In this document: positions 45,170-54,397 of the stretch, one piece after another | Numbering within the stretch: the stretch's first letter is position 1 | Layout: each line of letters opens with the position of its first letter | Assembly (NCBI RefSeq): GCF_025847205.1 | Contig: NZ_JAOYTH010000022.1 | Span: forward strand, 1-64,000 | Direction of reading: 5' to 3' | Source of the DNA: Pararhizobium sp. YC-54 | Lineage (GTDB): Bacteria > Pseudomonadota > Alphaproteobacteria > Rhizobiales > Rhizobiaceae | DNA length: 64,000 nucleotides | Translations under genes and position numbers: made by a program | Notes under the pieces: generated by a model | The model's database searches: none | What the model was told of the DNA's origin: nothing | What the model saw: the letters and a program-made list of their open reading frames with translations, nothing else

Positions 45170-45200
45170 GGAACTGGCGCGGCCTTGCCGCGCCAGTTCC
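45170..45200 (+). terminator. Intrinsic terminator after the haloperoxidase-like gene
   Basis: GGAACTGGCGCGG and CCGCGCCAGTTCC form a perfect 13-bp stem with a 5-nt loop, followed by TCGATCCCTTTCT. A second, smaller inverted repeat (CGCGGAGC 45137-45144, GCTCCGCG 45155-45162) precedes it. Together they separate the hydrolase gene from the SDR gene. Confidence 0.75.
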
Positions 45201-45241
45201 TCGATCCCTTTCTATCATCGCCTTTTTAGAGGTCATCCACA

Positions 45242-46102
45242 ATGTCGAAGACTTGGCTCATAACCGGCAGTGCCAGCGGAATCGGCCGTAGCACGGCCGA
45301 ACTCGTGCTCGCACGCGGCGAGAACCTCATCGCAACGGCCCGCAACATCGATCGCCTTGTCGACCTTGCGCGCCGCTATGAGGAACAAGTGGAACTCATC
45401 GAAGTCGATGTGACAGACGCGTCCGCATCGCTAGGCGCAGTCGCAGCCGCAATGGAGCGGTTCGGTCGCCTCGATGTGCTGCTGAACAATGCCGGCTATG
45501 CGCATCTCAGCCCTTTCGAACAGGTCTCTGAAGATGATTTCAAGGCGGAGATCGACACCAATTTCTACGGCGTGGTCAATCTGACACGTGCAGCACTCCC
45601 CGTGATGCGCCAGCAAAAATCGGGGCATATCATCAACATTTCGTCCAGTTCGGCGCGCTTCGGCAGTCCCGGCTCCGCCGCCTATACCGCCGCCAAATGG
45701 GCGGTGAGTGGTTTCACCGCTTCGCTCGCCAAGGAGGTCAAGCCGTTCGGCGTCACGGCCGTTGCCATCGAGCCGGGCAGCATCCGCACGAACTGGACGC
45801 GGGTCGCGCGGGGCCACGTCCCTCCGCTGCTGCCGGAATACGAACCGACCGTCGGCGCGATCATGAAGATGACGGAGGGCTATGCTGGCACCGAGCCTGG
45901 CGATCCCGACAAAGTGGCCGCCGTCCTCTTCGATCTTTCACGCCAGAATGATCTGCCGGAACAGCTCGTCTTGGGCAGCGATGCACTGGCACGAATTGCC
46001 CAGAACGACGTGGTCCGATCGACAGCCGCGCTCCAATGGAACAAGGTCAGCCGGTCGACGGATTTCGACGGGAATGCCACTCCCCTGCGGCTTTTGGACT
46101 GA
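45242..46102 (+). CDS. SDR-family oxidoreductase
   Basis: 286 residues. Motifs are TGSASGIG near residue 8, NNAGYAHLSPFEQ near 83 and ISSSSARFGSPGSAAYTAAK for the catalytic Ser, Tyr and Lys. The C-terminal extension (LGSDALARIAQNDVVRSTAALQWNK) is typical of the oxidoreductases often annotated as dehydrogenases of the KR-like retinol/steroid group. It stands alone between a terminator and the MASE1 kinase gene. Substrate unknown. Confidence 0.9.
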   Translation: MSKTWLITGSASGIGRSTAELVLARGENLIATARNIDRLVDLARRYEEQVELIEVDVTDASASLGAVAAAMERFGRLDVLLNNAGYAHLSPFEQVSEDDFKAEIDTNFYGVVNLTRAALPVMRQQKSGHIINISSSSARFGSPGSAAYTAAKWAVSGFTASLAKEVKPFGVTAVAIEPGSIRTNWTRVARGHVPPLLPEYEPTVGAIMKMTEGYAGTEPGDPDKVAAVLFDLSRQNDLPEQLVLGSDALARIAQNDVVRSTAALQWNKVSRSTDFDGNATPLRLLD

Positions 46103-46322
46103 GACAGGAACCTTCCAAGCGAATGTAGGATATTATTGAGGCTTGACAGTTTTCTACCAGGGCAGCCAAGCGACGGCATCGCCGAATACATGGATTTCCA
46201 TAGGTTGCGGCCGTGCAGTGGCGCGAATAGTGTACGACACGGGATCGCTGAAGCTGATATCGAGACTAGCCACTTGGTATGCTGGCGGCGCCCAAGCTTT
46301 ATTTCCCCTGCAGGAGCCGCCG

Positions 46323-49300
46323 ATGACGCGCGTCTGGTCGTACCGCCCCCAACTCCTGCACCTGGGTCTGTTTTTTGCGGCATATATCCTGGGTTGCGGC
46401 TTTGCGCAGGCACTTGCAATCGTACCCGGAACAGGCATTTCCATATGGCCTCCGAGTGGGCTTTTCATTGCGACCCTTATCCTCGCACCCAAACAGAGCT
46501 GGCGGTGGTGGGTGTTGGTCGGCTGCCTCGGCGAGCTATTCGGCAATATCCTGTGGTTCCACAGCCCGCTGCCCGCCGCCGTCCTGATTTATGTCGGCAA
46601 TGCGCTCGGAGCCATGGTCGGCGCGTGGCTCGTAAACCGGGCTTTGGGTCGGCCGGTTCGGCTCGAAACCTTGCGGGAAGTTCTTGTATTCGTCGTATTG
46701 GGCGCTGGAGCTGCCCCGGTGGTCAGCGCGACGGTCGGAAGTGCGACGCTTGCCTGGTTCGGCATACTTTCGCAAACTTTCTTGGGGGCCTGGCCTCTCT
46801 GGTGGATCGGGGATGCCACTGGCGTCCTGATCGTCGCGCCGCTCGCGCTGGTCGTGATCCAGAACTGGAACAGCAAGGCAGAGCTATCGGCTGCGCGATG
46901 GATAGAAGCGTGTGCCGTGGGACTGATCCTTCTCGGCGTCGCGGCCCTTTCGCTCGGCGGCTACCTGCCCTTTTCCTATATCATCATGCCGCCGCTGCTT
47001 TGGGCTGCCGTGCGTTTCGAGTTTAAAGGGGCTGCTGTTACTCTCGCCCTCCTCGCGCTAGTAACCGCGATCTTCACGATATCCGGTGCCAGCCAGTTCG
47101 CCGGAAATGCCGAGAATCAACGCCACAGCCAGATCATGCTGCAACTCTTCCTGGCGATCTCGGCATTTTCGGCCTTGGTCGTGGCCGCCATATCCCGGCA
47201 GCACCAGCTCGCGTTGCTGACATTGCGCCAAAGTGTGGAGGCCCTGCGCGACCGGGAACGAGAGCTCTCGCAGATCGTGAACATGGTCCCTGTCCACATC
47301 AGACGGCTGACGCCCGAAGGCGAGCCGACCTTCTTCAACAAGCGCCTGGTGGATTTTTTCGGGCTTGATCTGCAACAGTTGAACAGGCCGGGTACAAGCC
47401 AGCTAGTGGCCAACATTGAGACTCTTGTCCATCCAGATGATGCGCCCAGTCTGTTGCAGGCGGTGCGCCATGCCGTCGCCACAGGTGAACCATACTCGAT
47501 GAAATATCGCATGCGCCGCGCGGACGGCGTGTATCGCTGGGTTGATGGCCGGGCCGAACCACTGCGAGACGAAGGCGGGAAAATCTTGCAATGGTACGCA
47601 ATTTCCATCGACATCGATGATGAGGTGCGCGCGCATGAGGCTTTGCGCGACCGGGAGCGGGAGCTCTCGCAGCTTGTGGACGCCTTGCCAGTCCACGTCT
47701 GGAGCTGGACGCCTGCTGGCGAGCTAGCCTACGTCAACAAGCGATCTTTGGCGGATCTCGGCCTTTCCAAGGCGAACTTAGAAGATGCCGTCCGGGTGGC
47801 GCAAAAGCTGGTTCATCCCGACGATGCCCCCGAGGTGCTGCGAGCGTCAGCCAACTCCCTTAAAACTGGCGACGTCTTCATGATGCGGTATCGCCGGCGC
47901 TGGAAAGATGGCAACTATCGCTGGATAGAGGCGCGCGCGCAGCCTCTGCGCGATCAAGATGGAGCGATCGTTCACTGGTATCAGGTGTCCATCGACATCG
48001 AAGACGAAATGCAGGCGCAGGAGGCGTTGCGCAACCGTGAACGAGAGTTCTCGCAGCTCGTGGACATGGTGCCGAGCCTTCTCTGGCGGCTTAGTCCTAC
48101 CGGCGAGCCGACCTTCTTCAACAAACGCATGATGGACTTCTTCGGCGTCGACCCGAGGGAAGCGAACAAGCTGGACACAAGCGGGAGGGTTGCCATCATC
48201 GAATCGGCCATCCATCCCGACGACTCGGCGGAAATGGCGAAAGCGCTCAACCGCAGCTTGGCGACCGGCAAGCGATTTTCCATGCGCTATCGGTTGCGAA
48301 GGGCGGACGGCGTCTATCGCTGGGTGGACGGTAGCGCCGAACCGCTGCGCGACGAAAGCGGGCGGATCGTCCAGTGGTACGGCCTTTCGCACGACATCGA
48401 CGATCAGCTCCGCGCAGAGGAAACCCTGCGAGAGAGCGAGAGGCAGCTTCGGAGGCTCGTTGATGCGCTGCCAACATTAATCTGGGCCGCCGCTGCGGAT
48501 GGAGAACCAATCTATTTGAACAGGCGACTGGCGGAATATGTGGGTTTGACATTGGTCGATCTCGATTCGCCCGACGCCAGCCGGTTACAGATGGCGATCC
48601 AGAACTCCGTCCATCCCGACGATACCGCCTCCGTCGGCCAGGCTCTCGCTCACTCGTTCACAACAGGCGAAACCTTCACCATGAAATATCGGCATCGTCG
48701 GGCCGATGGCACTTACCGCTGGATCATCGGTCGCGCAGAACCGCTCCGCGATACGGATGGCACCATCCAGCAGTGGTACGGAGTGAGCTTCGACATCGAC
48801 GACGACGTGCGTACGCAGGAGGAATTGCGCCGGACGCAGGAGAGACTTGCGGTCGCGTCGCAGGCGGCAAGCCTCGCGGAACTCTCCGCATCGATCGCCC
48901 ATGAGGTGAACCAACCGCTGGCCGCCATCGTCGCCAATTCGCATGCATGCCATCGCTGGCTGTCCGTCGAGCCTCCGAACGTGGAGCGCGCAACGACCGT
49001 CGCCGAGCGTATTATCCGAGACGCCAACGCGGCGGCCGATATCGTGAGCCGCATCCGCGCGCTTTTCAGGCAATCCCCGGAGACCAGGAACAGCACGACG
49101 CTTGCGAGCGTCATTACCGAGGCTGGCGGCCTTATGGCCGAGGAAGGGGCTCGGCGTCGCGTTCGGATGGACATTTCCGTCGAAAACAACCTTCCTCCCG
49201 TCACGCTGGATTCCGTCCAGATTCAGCAGGTCCTGATCAATCTCATCCGCAACGGCATGGATGCGATGGATCTTATTGCAGGTGAAAAGGTTCTTGAGGT

Positions 49301-49544
49301 GCAGGCGCGTAGAGTGGGCAGCGAGGTTCAGACGGAAATCATCGACTGTGGACGCGGCATTGGCTCTCCCGACCGCATCTTCGAGCCCTTCTTCACGACG
49401 AAACAGCACGGAATGGGAATGGGTCTCGCCATATGCCGATCAATCGTTGAGGCACACGGCGGGCGATTATGGGCCGAAGAAAATGAGCCGCGCGGCGCGC
49501 GGTTCATTTTCACCTTGCCGATCGCAACGAAAGCGGCGCCATGA
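46323..49544 (+). CDS. MASE1 sensor histidine kinase with four PAS domains
   Basis: 1073 residues from the ATG at 46323 with AGGAG 7 bp upstream; the longer frame from 46143 has no domain. The N-terminal 290 residues are a multi-helix MASE1 membrane sensor (FFAAYILGCGFAQALAIVPG, then GISIWPPSGLFIA). Four PAS/PAC units follow, each with an RDRERELSQ-type or RESERQLRR linker and a YR-MRRADGVYRWVDGRAEPLRDE-like PAC. The kinase core has the phospho-His in ASIAHEVNQPLAAIVANSH and an HATPase with MGLAICRSIVEAHGG. Its stop overlaps the first of three response-regulator genes, its likely partners. Confidence 0.94.
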   Translation: MTRVWSYRPQLLHLGLFFAAYILGCGFAQALAIVPGTGISIWPPSGLFIATLILAPKQSWRWWVLVGCLGELFGNILWFHSPLPAAVLIYVGNALGAMVGAWLVNRALGRPVRLETLREVLVFVVLGAGAAPVVSATVGSATLAWFGILSQTFLGAWPLWWIGDATGVLIVAPLALVVIQNWNSKAELSAARWIEACAVGLILLGVAALSLGGYLPFSYIIMPPLLWAAVRFEFKGAAVTLALLALVTAIFTISGASQFAGNAENQRHSQIMLQLFLAISAFSALVVAAISRQHQLALLTLRQSVEALRDRERELSQIVNMVPVHIRRLTPEGEPTFFNKRLVDFFGLDLQQLNRPGTSQLVANIETLVHPDDAPSLLQAVRHAVATGEPYSMKYRMRRADGVYRWVDGRAEPLRDEGGKILQWYAISIDIDDEVRAHEALRDRERELSQLVDALPVHVWSWTPAGELAYVNKRSLADLGLSKANLEDAVRVAQKLVHPDDAPEVLRASANSLKTGDVFMMRYRRRWKDGNYRWIEARAQPLRDQDGAIVHWYQVSIDIEDEMQAQEALRNREREFSQLVDMVPSLLWRLSPTGEPTFFNKRMMDFFGVDPREANKLDTSGRVAIIESAIHPDDSAEMAKALNRSLATGKRFSMRYRLRRADGVYRWVDGSAEPLRDESGRIVQWYGLSHDIDDQLRAEETLRESERQLRRLVDALPTLIWAAAADGEPIYLNRRLAEYVGLTLVDLDSPDASRLQMAIQNSVHPDDTASVGQALAHSFTTGETFTMKYRHRRADGTYRWIIGRAEPLRDTDGTIQQWYGVSFDIDDDVRTQEELRRTQERLAVASQAASLAELSASIAHEVNQPLAAIVANSHACHRWLSVEPPNVERATTVAERIIRDANAAADIVSRIRALFRQSPETRNSTTLASVITEAGGLMAEEGARRRVRMDISVENNLPPVTLDSVQIQQVLINLIRNGMDAMDLIAGEKVLEVQARRVGSEVQTEIIDCGRGIGSPDRIFEPFFTTKQHGMGMGLAICRSIVEAHGGRLWAEENEPRGARFIFTLPIATKAAP

Positions 49545-50182
49545 CGACAGATGATCATGTTGTGTTCATCGTGGACGATGACGGACGCATCCGGGAGGCG
49601 CTCGGCGAACTCCTGGAGGCCCATGGTATGCGCGCCATCGCCTTCGGGTCTGCGGGCGAATATGTAAACGCCGAGAAGCCGGATGTTCCCGCCTGCCTTA
49701 TCCTGGACGTCGAATTGCCCGATATCAATGGCCTCGAACTGCAGCGGCAGATCGCCGTGGGCGATCACCCGCCGATCGTCTTCATCACCGGGCACGGCGA
49801 TATTCCGTCCTCGGTACGTGCGATCAAGCGTGGCGCGGTGGATTTCCTCACCAAGCCGTTCAGCGATGGGGACCTCATGGTGGCAGTTCACACGGCGATT
49901 TCAGAGGATCGGAAAAAACGATCGGAACGCGCTGAACTGAGCCAGCTCAGACAACGATATCTGGAACTTACACCCAGGGAACGCGAGGTTCTGCCGCTCG
50001 TGGTCAGCGGGCTCCTCAACAAGCAGGCAGCGTCTGAACTGGGGATCAGCGAAGTTACGCTGCAAATTCATCGAAGGAATATGATGCAGAAAATGGGAAC
50101 AGCATCGCTCGCCGATCTCGTACGTATTGCAGAGAGATTGGAAATACCGGTCAACCACTCGCGTCGAGGGGGAGGAAATTAG
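49541..50182 (+). CDS. FixJ/NarL-family response regulator
   Basis: 213 residues. Receiver: IVDDDGRIREAL, phospho-Asp in LILDVELPDING, FITGHGDIPSSVRAIKRGAVDFLTKPF. C-terminal LuxR-type HTH: LTPREREVLPLVVSGLLNKQAASELGIS-EVTLQIHR. It overlaps the MASE1 kinase stop by ATGA, so it is the direct partner and a DNA-binding output. Two more receivers follow. Confidence 0.94.
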   Translation: MTTDDHVVFIVDDDGRIREALGELLEAHGMRAIAFGSAGEYVNAEKPDVPACLILDVELPDINGLELQRQIAVGDHPPIVFITGHGDIPSSVRAIKRGAVDFLTKPFSDGDLMVAVHTAISEDRKKRSERAELSQLRQRYLELTPREREVLPLVVSGLLNKQAASELGISEVTLQIHRRNMMQKMGTASLADLVRIAERLEIPVNHSRRGGGN

Positions 50183-50184
50183 GC

Positions 50185-50562
50185 ATGAAGAAGACAAGAC
50201 CGATCGTCGCCGTGGTCGATGATGATCCAAGGCTGCTCGAGTCGCTGGAAGAGCTGCTGGAATCCGCCGGCTACGCGGCCTCCTGCTTTCCGTCGGCGGG
50301 GCATCTGCTTGTCCGTGGACTGGCGGATCTGGATGTGCTCATAACAGACATCGGCATGCCCGGAACAGACGGTTTTGAACTTCGTGAAATCGTGAAGAAG
50401 GCGCGTCCGGAACTGCCGGTTTTCCTGGTTACTGGCCGCCACGAAATTGCGGACCAGGGTCGCGCCCAGGGCATTAGCGGCTTTTTCCGCAAGCCTTTCG
50501 ACGCTCCTACCCTGCTTGCAGCCATCGCAGAGACCTTGCAAAAATCGAAAAATGGAGGGTGA
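50185..50562 (+). CDS. Single-domain receiver protein
   Basis: 125 residues, 2 bp after the FixJ-like gene. CheY-like with VVDDDPRLLESLEELLES, phospho-Asp in VLITDIGMPGTDGFE, FLVTGRHE and Lys in FFRKPFD. No output domain. It could be a phosphate sink or an intermediate between the MASE1 kinase and the second FixJ-type regulator. Confidence 0.93.
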   Translation: MKKTRPIVAVVDDDPRLLESLEELLESAGYAASCFPSAGHLLVRGLADLDVLITDIGMPGTDGFELREIVKKARPELPVFLVTGRHEIADQGRAQGISGFFRKPFDAPTLLAAIAETLQKSKNGG

Positions 50563-50563
50563 C

Positions 50564-51259
50564 ATGAGAGTGGACCAACCGTCCCGGAAATTGGCGCCGT
50601 TGCCAGCGCAACGCGAGAGTGACGCAACAGAGCCGCTCGTCATTATTGTCGATGACGATGCAGCCGTGCGGGAGGCTTTGTCGGAGTTAATTCTCTCGGC
50701 AGGCTTCCAGCCGGTCAGTTTTGCCTCGACCCAGGAAGTGCTCCACGCTGGCGTACTGGACAGCCCAGGCTGTCTGATCCTCGACGTGCGCATGCCCGGG
50801 GCGAGCGGACTGCATCTGCAACACCATCTGGCACGACGCGGTAACCTCAAGCCGATCATCTTCCTGACCGGGCACGGCGACATCCCGATGACGGTCGAGG
50901 CTATGAAAGCCGGCGCTGTAGACTTCCTCACCAAACCGGTGCGTGACCAGACACTGCTCGATGCCGTGATCGCCGGTATTGCGCTGGATGCAGCACGGCG
51001 GGCGGAGGGTCTGGTGGTCAAACGCAATCTCGAGCGCCTTGAGACGTTGACACACCGCGAGCGCGAGATCCTGCGCGAAGTCGCGCACGGGCGCCTCAAC
51101 AAGCAGATCGCCTTCGACCTCAGCATAAGCGAAGTCACGGTCAAGCTGCATCGTTCCAACGTCATGCGCAAGATGGAGGCCGGCTCCATAGGAGAGCTGA
51201 TCAGGGCATGGGAAACCCTACCCCTGGCGATGCGCGAGGTCGGAGCGCCCGGATTTTGA
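50564..51259 (+). CDS. FixJ/NarL-family response regulator, second copy
   Basis: 231 residues from the ATG at 50564, with GGAGGG upstream; the frame from 50447 overlaps the receiver gene and is rejected. An N-terminal extension of about 25 residues precedes the receiver (IIVDDDAAVREALSELILS, LILDVRMPGASGL, FLTGHGDIPMTVEAMKAGAVDFLTKP) and LuxR HTH (LTHREREILREVAHGRLNKQIAFDLSI). It differs enough from the first copy to bind other sites. Confidence 0.94.
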   Translation: MRVDQPSRKLAPLPAQRESDATEPLVIIVDDDAAVREALSELILSAGFQPVSFASTQEVLHAGVLDSPGCLILDVRMPGASGLHLQHHLARRGNLKPIIFLTGHGDIPMTVEAMKAGAVDFLTKPVRDQTLLDAVIAGIALDAARRAEGLVVKRNLERLETLTHREREILREVAHGRLNKQIAFDLSISEVTVKLHRSNVMRKMEAGSIGELIRAWETLPLAMREVGAPGF

Positions 51260-51348
51260 CCGACCTATCCGGTAGGTAAGGAAGAGGCTGTTCTCAGTCT
51301 CGCTCCACATCCGCACGCATGAGCGCGTTAATGATGATGCGTCGTTGC

Positions 51349-52245
51349 TCAGATCTTTTCGACGACGCTTGCCTCGCGGACCATGAAATCGCAAAACAAC
51401 TTTACCCGCAACGGTACCGTGCGGCCAAAGGCGTGCAGTGCATTGAAGGGGAGTCTGGGAAGCGCAATTCCGGGCGCGATCGCGACAAGCGTGCCGGCCT
51501 CCAGTTCCTTCGCGACCAGGCATCGCAGAAGATAGGCCGCGCCTAACCCGCCGAGCGCAGCCTGAATAAGCGCGGCTCCCGAGTCGCAATCGATACGCCC
51601 GGAGGGAATAAAGCTCGTCTCATCCGCAAGACGCAGAGGCTGTGTGACGCCGCCCAGTGCATAGCGGGCAAAGGGTAGAGCTGCCAAGGCCTCGGTGGTC
51701 GCAGGATTGCCCCAAATCTTCAGAAAAGCCGGAGACGCGACGATCGCCATCGGCAAGTCTGCCAGATGACGAACCATGAGATCCCCGTGGGCGGGATTAC
51801 CAACGCGCAGCGCAACATCGTAGTCCTCCCTGATCAGATCGACGAACCGATCCGTAAGACCAATATCAAGATGAACGTCCGGATAGTCGGTCGCAAAGCT
51901 GGCAAACAGACGCGGCAATAGCAGTGGTGCCAGTTCGCTCGGCATGCTGATGCGCAGGCGGCCGGAAGGCGCGACCTCAGACCTGATCGCCTCGTCGCTC
52001 GAGTCTAGGTCCCGTAACAGCGGCGCAACGCGTTCGAAGAAAATCTGACCGTCCTGGGTGAGCGTGAGGGCACGAGTGGAGCGCAGGAAAAGGCGCGCGC
52101 CGATCTTTTTTTCCAACCGCGCCACGCTCTTCGACACCGCCGATGGTGTCGTGTTCAGATCACGCGCTGCAGCGCTGAACGAGCCGACCTCCACAGTCCG
52201 TACGAAAGCCATCAAGCCGGACGTCTCGTTCAACAGGTTTGGCAT
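51349..52245 (-). CDS. LysR-family transcriptional regulator
   Basis: 298 residues from the ATG at 52245, preceded by GGAGAGGA; upstream in-frame ATGs lack a good site. The HTH spans residues 1-60 (FVRTVEVGSFSAAARDLNTTPSAVSKSVARLEKKIGARLF), then a periplasmic-binding-protein-like effector domain. It is divergent from an SDR gene 94 bp away, the usual LysR arrangement, so that SDR is its likely target. Confidence 0.92.
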   Translation of the reverse strand: MPNLLNETSGLMAFVRTVEVGSFSAAARDLNTTPSAVSKSVARLEKKIGARLFLRSTRALTLTQDGQIFFERVAPLLRDLDSSDEAIRSEVAPSGRLRISMPSELAPLLLPRLFASFATDYPDVHLDIGLTDRFVDLIREDYDVALRVGNPAHGDLMVRHLADLPMAIVASPAFLKIWGNPATTEALAALPFARYALGGVTQPLRLADETSFIPSGRIDCDSGAALIQAALGGLGAAYLLRCLVAKELEAGTLVAIAPGIALPRLPFNALHAFGRTVPLRVKLFCDFMVREASVVEKI

Positions 52246-52339
52246 CTTCCTCTCCGCGGCACAGATCATGTGCCCACCCATGATCTAATGACACAGACCG
52301 ACAGCGTCTATCTCATCTCTAGCTGAAAGGAGATAAACA

Positions 52340-53089
52340 ATGCAGCACCTCAAAGACAAGGTCGCCGTCATCACCGGCGGCAATAGCGGCATCGGCAAGG
52401 CTACTGCCCGGCTGTTCGCGGAAGAAGGAGCACAGGTCGTCATTACCGGCCGGCGGCAGGACGTCATCGACCAGGCCGTGTACGAAATCGGCCATTCCGT
52501 CATTGGTTTCGTGGGCGACGTCGCCGACCTCGCGGATCATCGCAAGCTGGCAGACATTGTGAAGAGCCGCTTTGGCGGGCTCGACATCTACATGGCGAAT
52601 GCCGGTGTCATCAACCTTACCTCGTCCGCCGACGTGATGCCGGAAGATTACGACCGGCACTTCGCCATCAACACGCGCGGCGTGTTCTTCGGCGTGCAGA
52701 CGATCGCGCCGCTAATGCGAGATGGAGGCAGCATCATCGTCACGAGCTCGCTCGCGGCAACAAAGGTCCTGCCCGACCATACGGTCTATGCCGGGTCGAA
52801 GGCCGCTGTCGCCGCCTTTGCGAAAAACTGGGCGATCGAGTTCAAGTCGCGGCGGATCCGCGTCAACATCCTGAGCCCCGGACCGGTCGAGACAGAAATC
52901 CTCGGCAAGCTCGGCGTGTCGGAAGACGATCGCCCGGCCTTCGAAGATCATATGGCTTCGCTCATCCCGGTGGGCCGTCTGGGCCGGCCGGAAGAACTGG
53001 CGCGGGCAGCACTCTTCCTCGCTTCCGATGCTGGGAGCTTCGTCAACGGGATCGAGCTTCATGCCGATGGCGGAATGACCTTAGTTTAA
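52340..53089 (+). CDS. SDR-family oxidoreductase, LysR-linked
   Basis: 249 residues with AAAGGAGAT upstream. Motifs are TGGNSGIGKATARLFAEEG near residue 13, ANAGVINLT near 87 and TSSLAATKVLPDHTVYAGSKAAV for Ser, Tyr and Lys. The ending VNGIELHADGGMTLV is typical of classical SDRs. Divergent from a LysR regulator that probably controls it. Substrate unknown. Confidence 0.91.
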   Translation: MQHLKDKVAVITGGNSGIGKATARLFAEEGAQVVITGRRQDVIDQAVYEIGHSVIGFVGDVADLADHRKLADIVKSRFGGLDIYMANAGVINLTSSADVMPEDYDRHFAINTRGVFFGVQTIAPLMRDGGSIIVTSSLAATKVLPDHTVYAGSKAAVAAFAKNWAIEFKSRRIRVNILSPGPVETEILGKLGVSEDDRPAFEDHMASLIPVGRLGRPEELARAALFLASDAGSFVNGIELHADGGMTLV

Positions 53090-53195
53090 GAGGACTGAAA
53101 AATGCAAAAATAGCATAGTCTCGAAATCCTCGACTGCGCGGAAGACTGGTCCGCTACGCCGTGTGAGGAGGCTTACGCAAAGCCGGCACAACCCC

Positions 53196-53405
53196 TCAGA
53201 ATGCTGTGCCGGCAACTCGGGCACGATGGTGCGCAAGCCGCCAGCGATGTTCGCCCGTCAAAGGAATCGGCGAATGCCAGCGCAGTTCAGCGCGCTCGAT
53301 CTCACTTAGGTTAGCGGAAAACACCGGTCGTCCGTCGTCATCGAAGGTAACGAGCCCACGATCAAACGCTGCGCCCCAGAGTACCGACAGCAGTAACCCA
53401 TTATA
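53196..53405 (-). pseudogene. Remnant of an HNH restriction endonuclease-type gene
   Basis: The frame from about 53405 down to 53196 reads [20 protein letters not shown], then DDDGRPVFSANLS and HRWRLAHHRARV, which fits the C-terminal part of HNH endonucleases that follow NGLLL...FD.GL.SFD. The N-terminal part is missing; homology starts right at the stop codon of the 80-residue ORF, suggesting a recombination junction near 53403. Confidence 0.6.
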
Positions 53406-53643
53406 GACGTCCAGCCAGCACGCCGCGCCATTCGTCGAGCCGCTCGTCTTCATCCCAATCGAGATCATAGCCCAGCGGATCCTTTTCGTGAACGATGGCA
53501 TTTCCAAGAGCCCTTACCCGTTTGATCGCCGCATCCGATCGAGCCAGCACTCCATCGATGTCGGCAAACTCGGCGTCGAACACGACGGCACTATCATGAC
53601 CATCCTCTCCCTGCCCTCCCCTACACACGGTCTCCGCTGCCAT
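53401..53643 (-). CDS. Small acidic protein, 3' end possibly truncated
   Basis: 80 residues. Its ATG overlaps the M41 gene by 23 bp, indicating cotranscription. It is acidic and helical ([38 protein letters not shown]) with no recognised family. The stop falls at the junction with the HNH remnant, so the natural C-terminus may be lost. Confidence 0.55.
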   Translation of the reverse strand: MAAETVCRGGQGEDGHDSAVVFDAEFADIDGVLARSDAAIKRVRALGNAIVHEKDPLGYDLDWDEDERLDEWRGVLAGRL

Positions 53644-54397
53644 TGAGAATGCTCATGACGACATCGCCATCGAGCGCCTGGGCATCGAACAGCGCCTTCG
53701 CCAGGGCATGGAAGATCTGCCTGCGCCTCCTGAGGATCGTCGCCGCCCGGTCGAGTGCCGCGTCCAGCCTGGCATGAACGCGTGCGGCCAGTTCTGGTTC
53801 ACGACCGAACACCTCGGCCGGATCGCGATGTGGACGATACAACAGCGGATGCTCGGTCCCGAAGCCGAGGGTGCGTTCCATGTCGAAGGCGATCCTTGTG
53901 GCCCGCGCCAGATCGCTGTCGTCAGTCCCGCCGGAACCACTCGATACGCGCTTGAGCACAAGAGCCTCGGCCGCCCGCCCGCCCATCAGCATCGTCAGCA
54001 TGCTTTCGAACCAGGCGCGGGTATCGGTTCCGGATGGATGGAAGCCAAGCAGATTGTAGGCTCCCTGCCCGGTATCGATATTGAGGCCACGGACAGGCCC
54101 GAGGTCGAGGGCATGATGGACAACGGCATGCCCTGCCTCATGGATGGAGAAGCGATAGCGCAGATCGATCGGCACGGGCGGGCGGTTGCTCCGGATGCCG
54201 TCTTCGATATCCTCGAAGCGGATCGTCCTCTTCCCGCGGCGCGCCGTCAATCGCGCCTCCCGGACGACGCGTTCGATATCCGCCCCCGTCAGTCCCATGG
54301 CCCGCGTCGCCAGGCGCCTGAGAATGTCATCGACTGGATAGGCTTGTTGCGCGGCCGCCGGCGCTCCCGTCGTGTTGGTGTTGTGGGTCACGGTCAT
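53621..54397 (-). CDS. FtsH-type M41 metalloprotease domain protein with AAA lid
   Basis: 258 residues. Residues about 25-68 ([20 protein letters not shown], then FEDIEDGI) are the lid helices of an FtsH-type AAA domain; after them comes an M41 peptidase with the zinc motif HEAGH at 86-90 and the third-ligand Asp in [23 protein letters not shown] near 160. The start overlaps the AAA ATPase stop by ATGA. It thus seems to be the second half of a split FtsH-like protease, made soluble, without any transmembrane helix. Confidence 0.88.
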   Translation of the reverse strand: MTVTHNTNTTGAPAAAQQAYPVDDILRRLATRAMGLTGADIERVVREARLTARRGKRTIRFEDIEDGIRSNRPPVPIDLRYRFSIHEAGHAVVHHALDLGPVRGLNIDTGQGAYNLLGFHPSGTDTRAWFESMLTMLMGGRAAEALVLKRVSSGSGGTDDSDLARATRIAFDMERTLGFGTEHPLLYRPHRDPAEVFGREPELAARVHARLDAALDRAATILRRRRQIFHALAKALFDAQALDGDVVMSILNGSGDRV

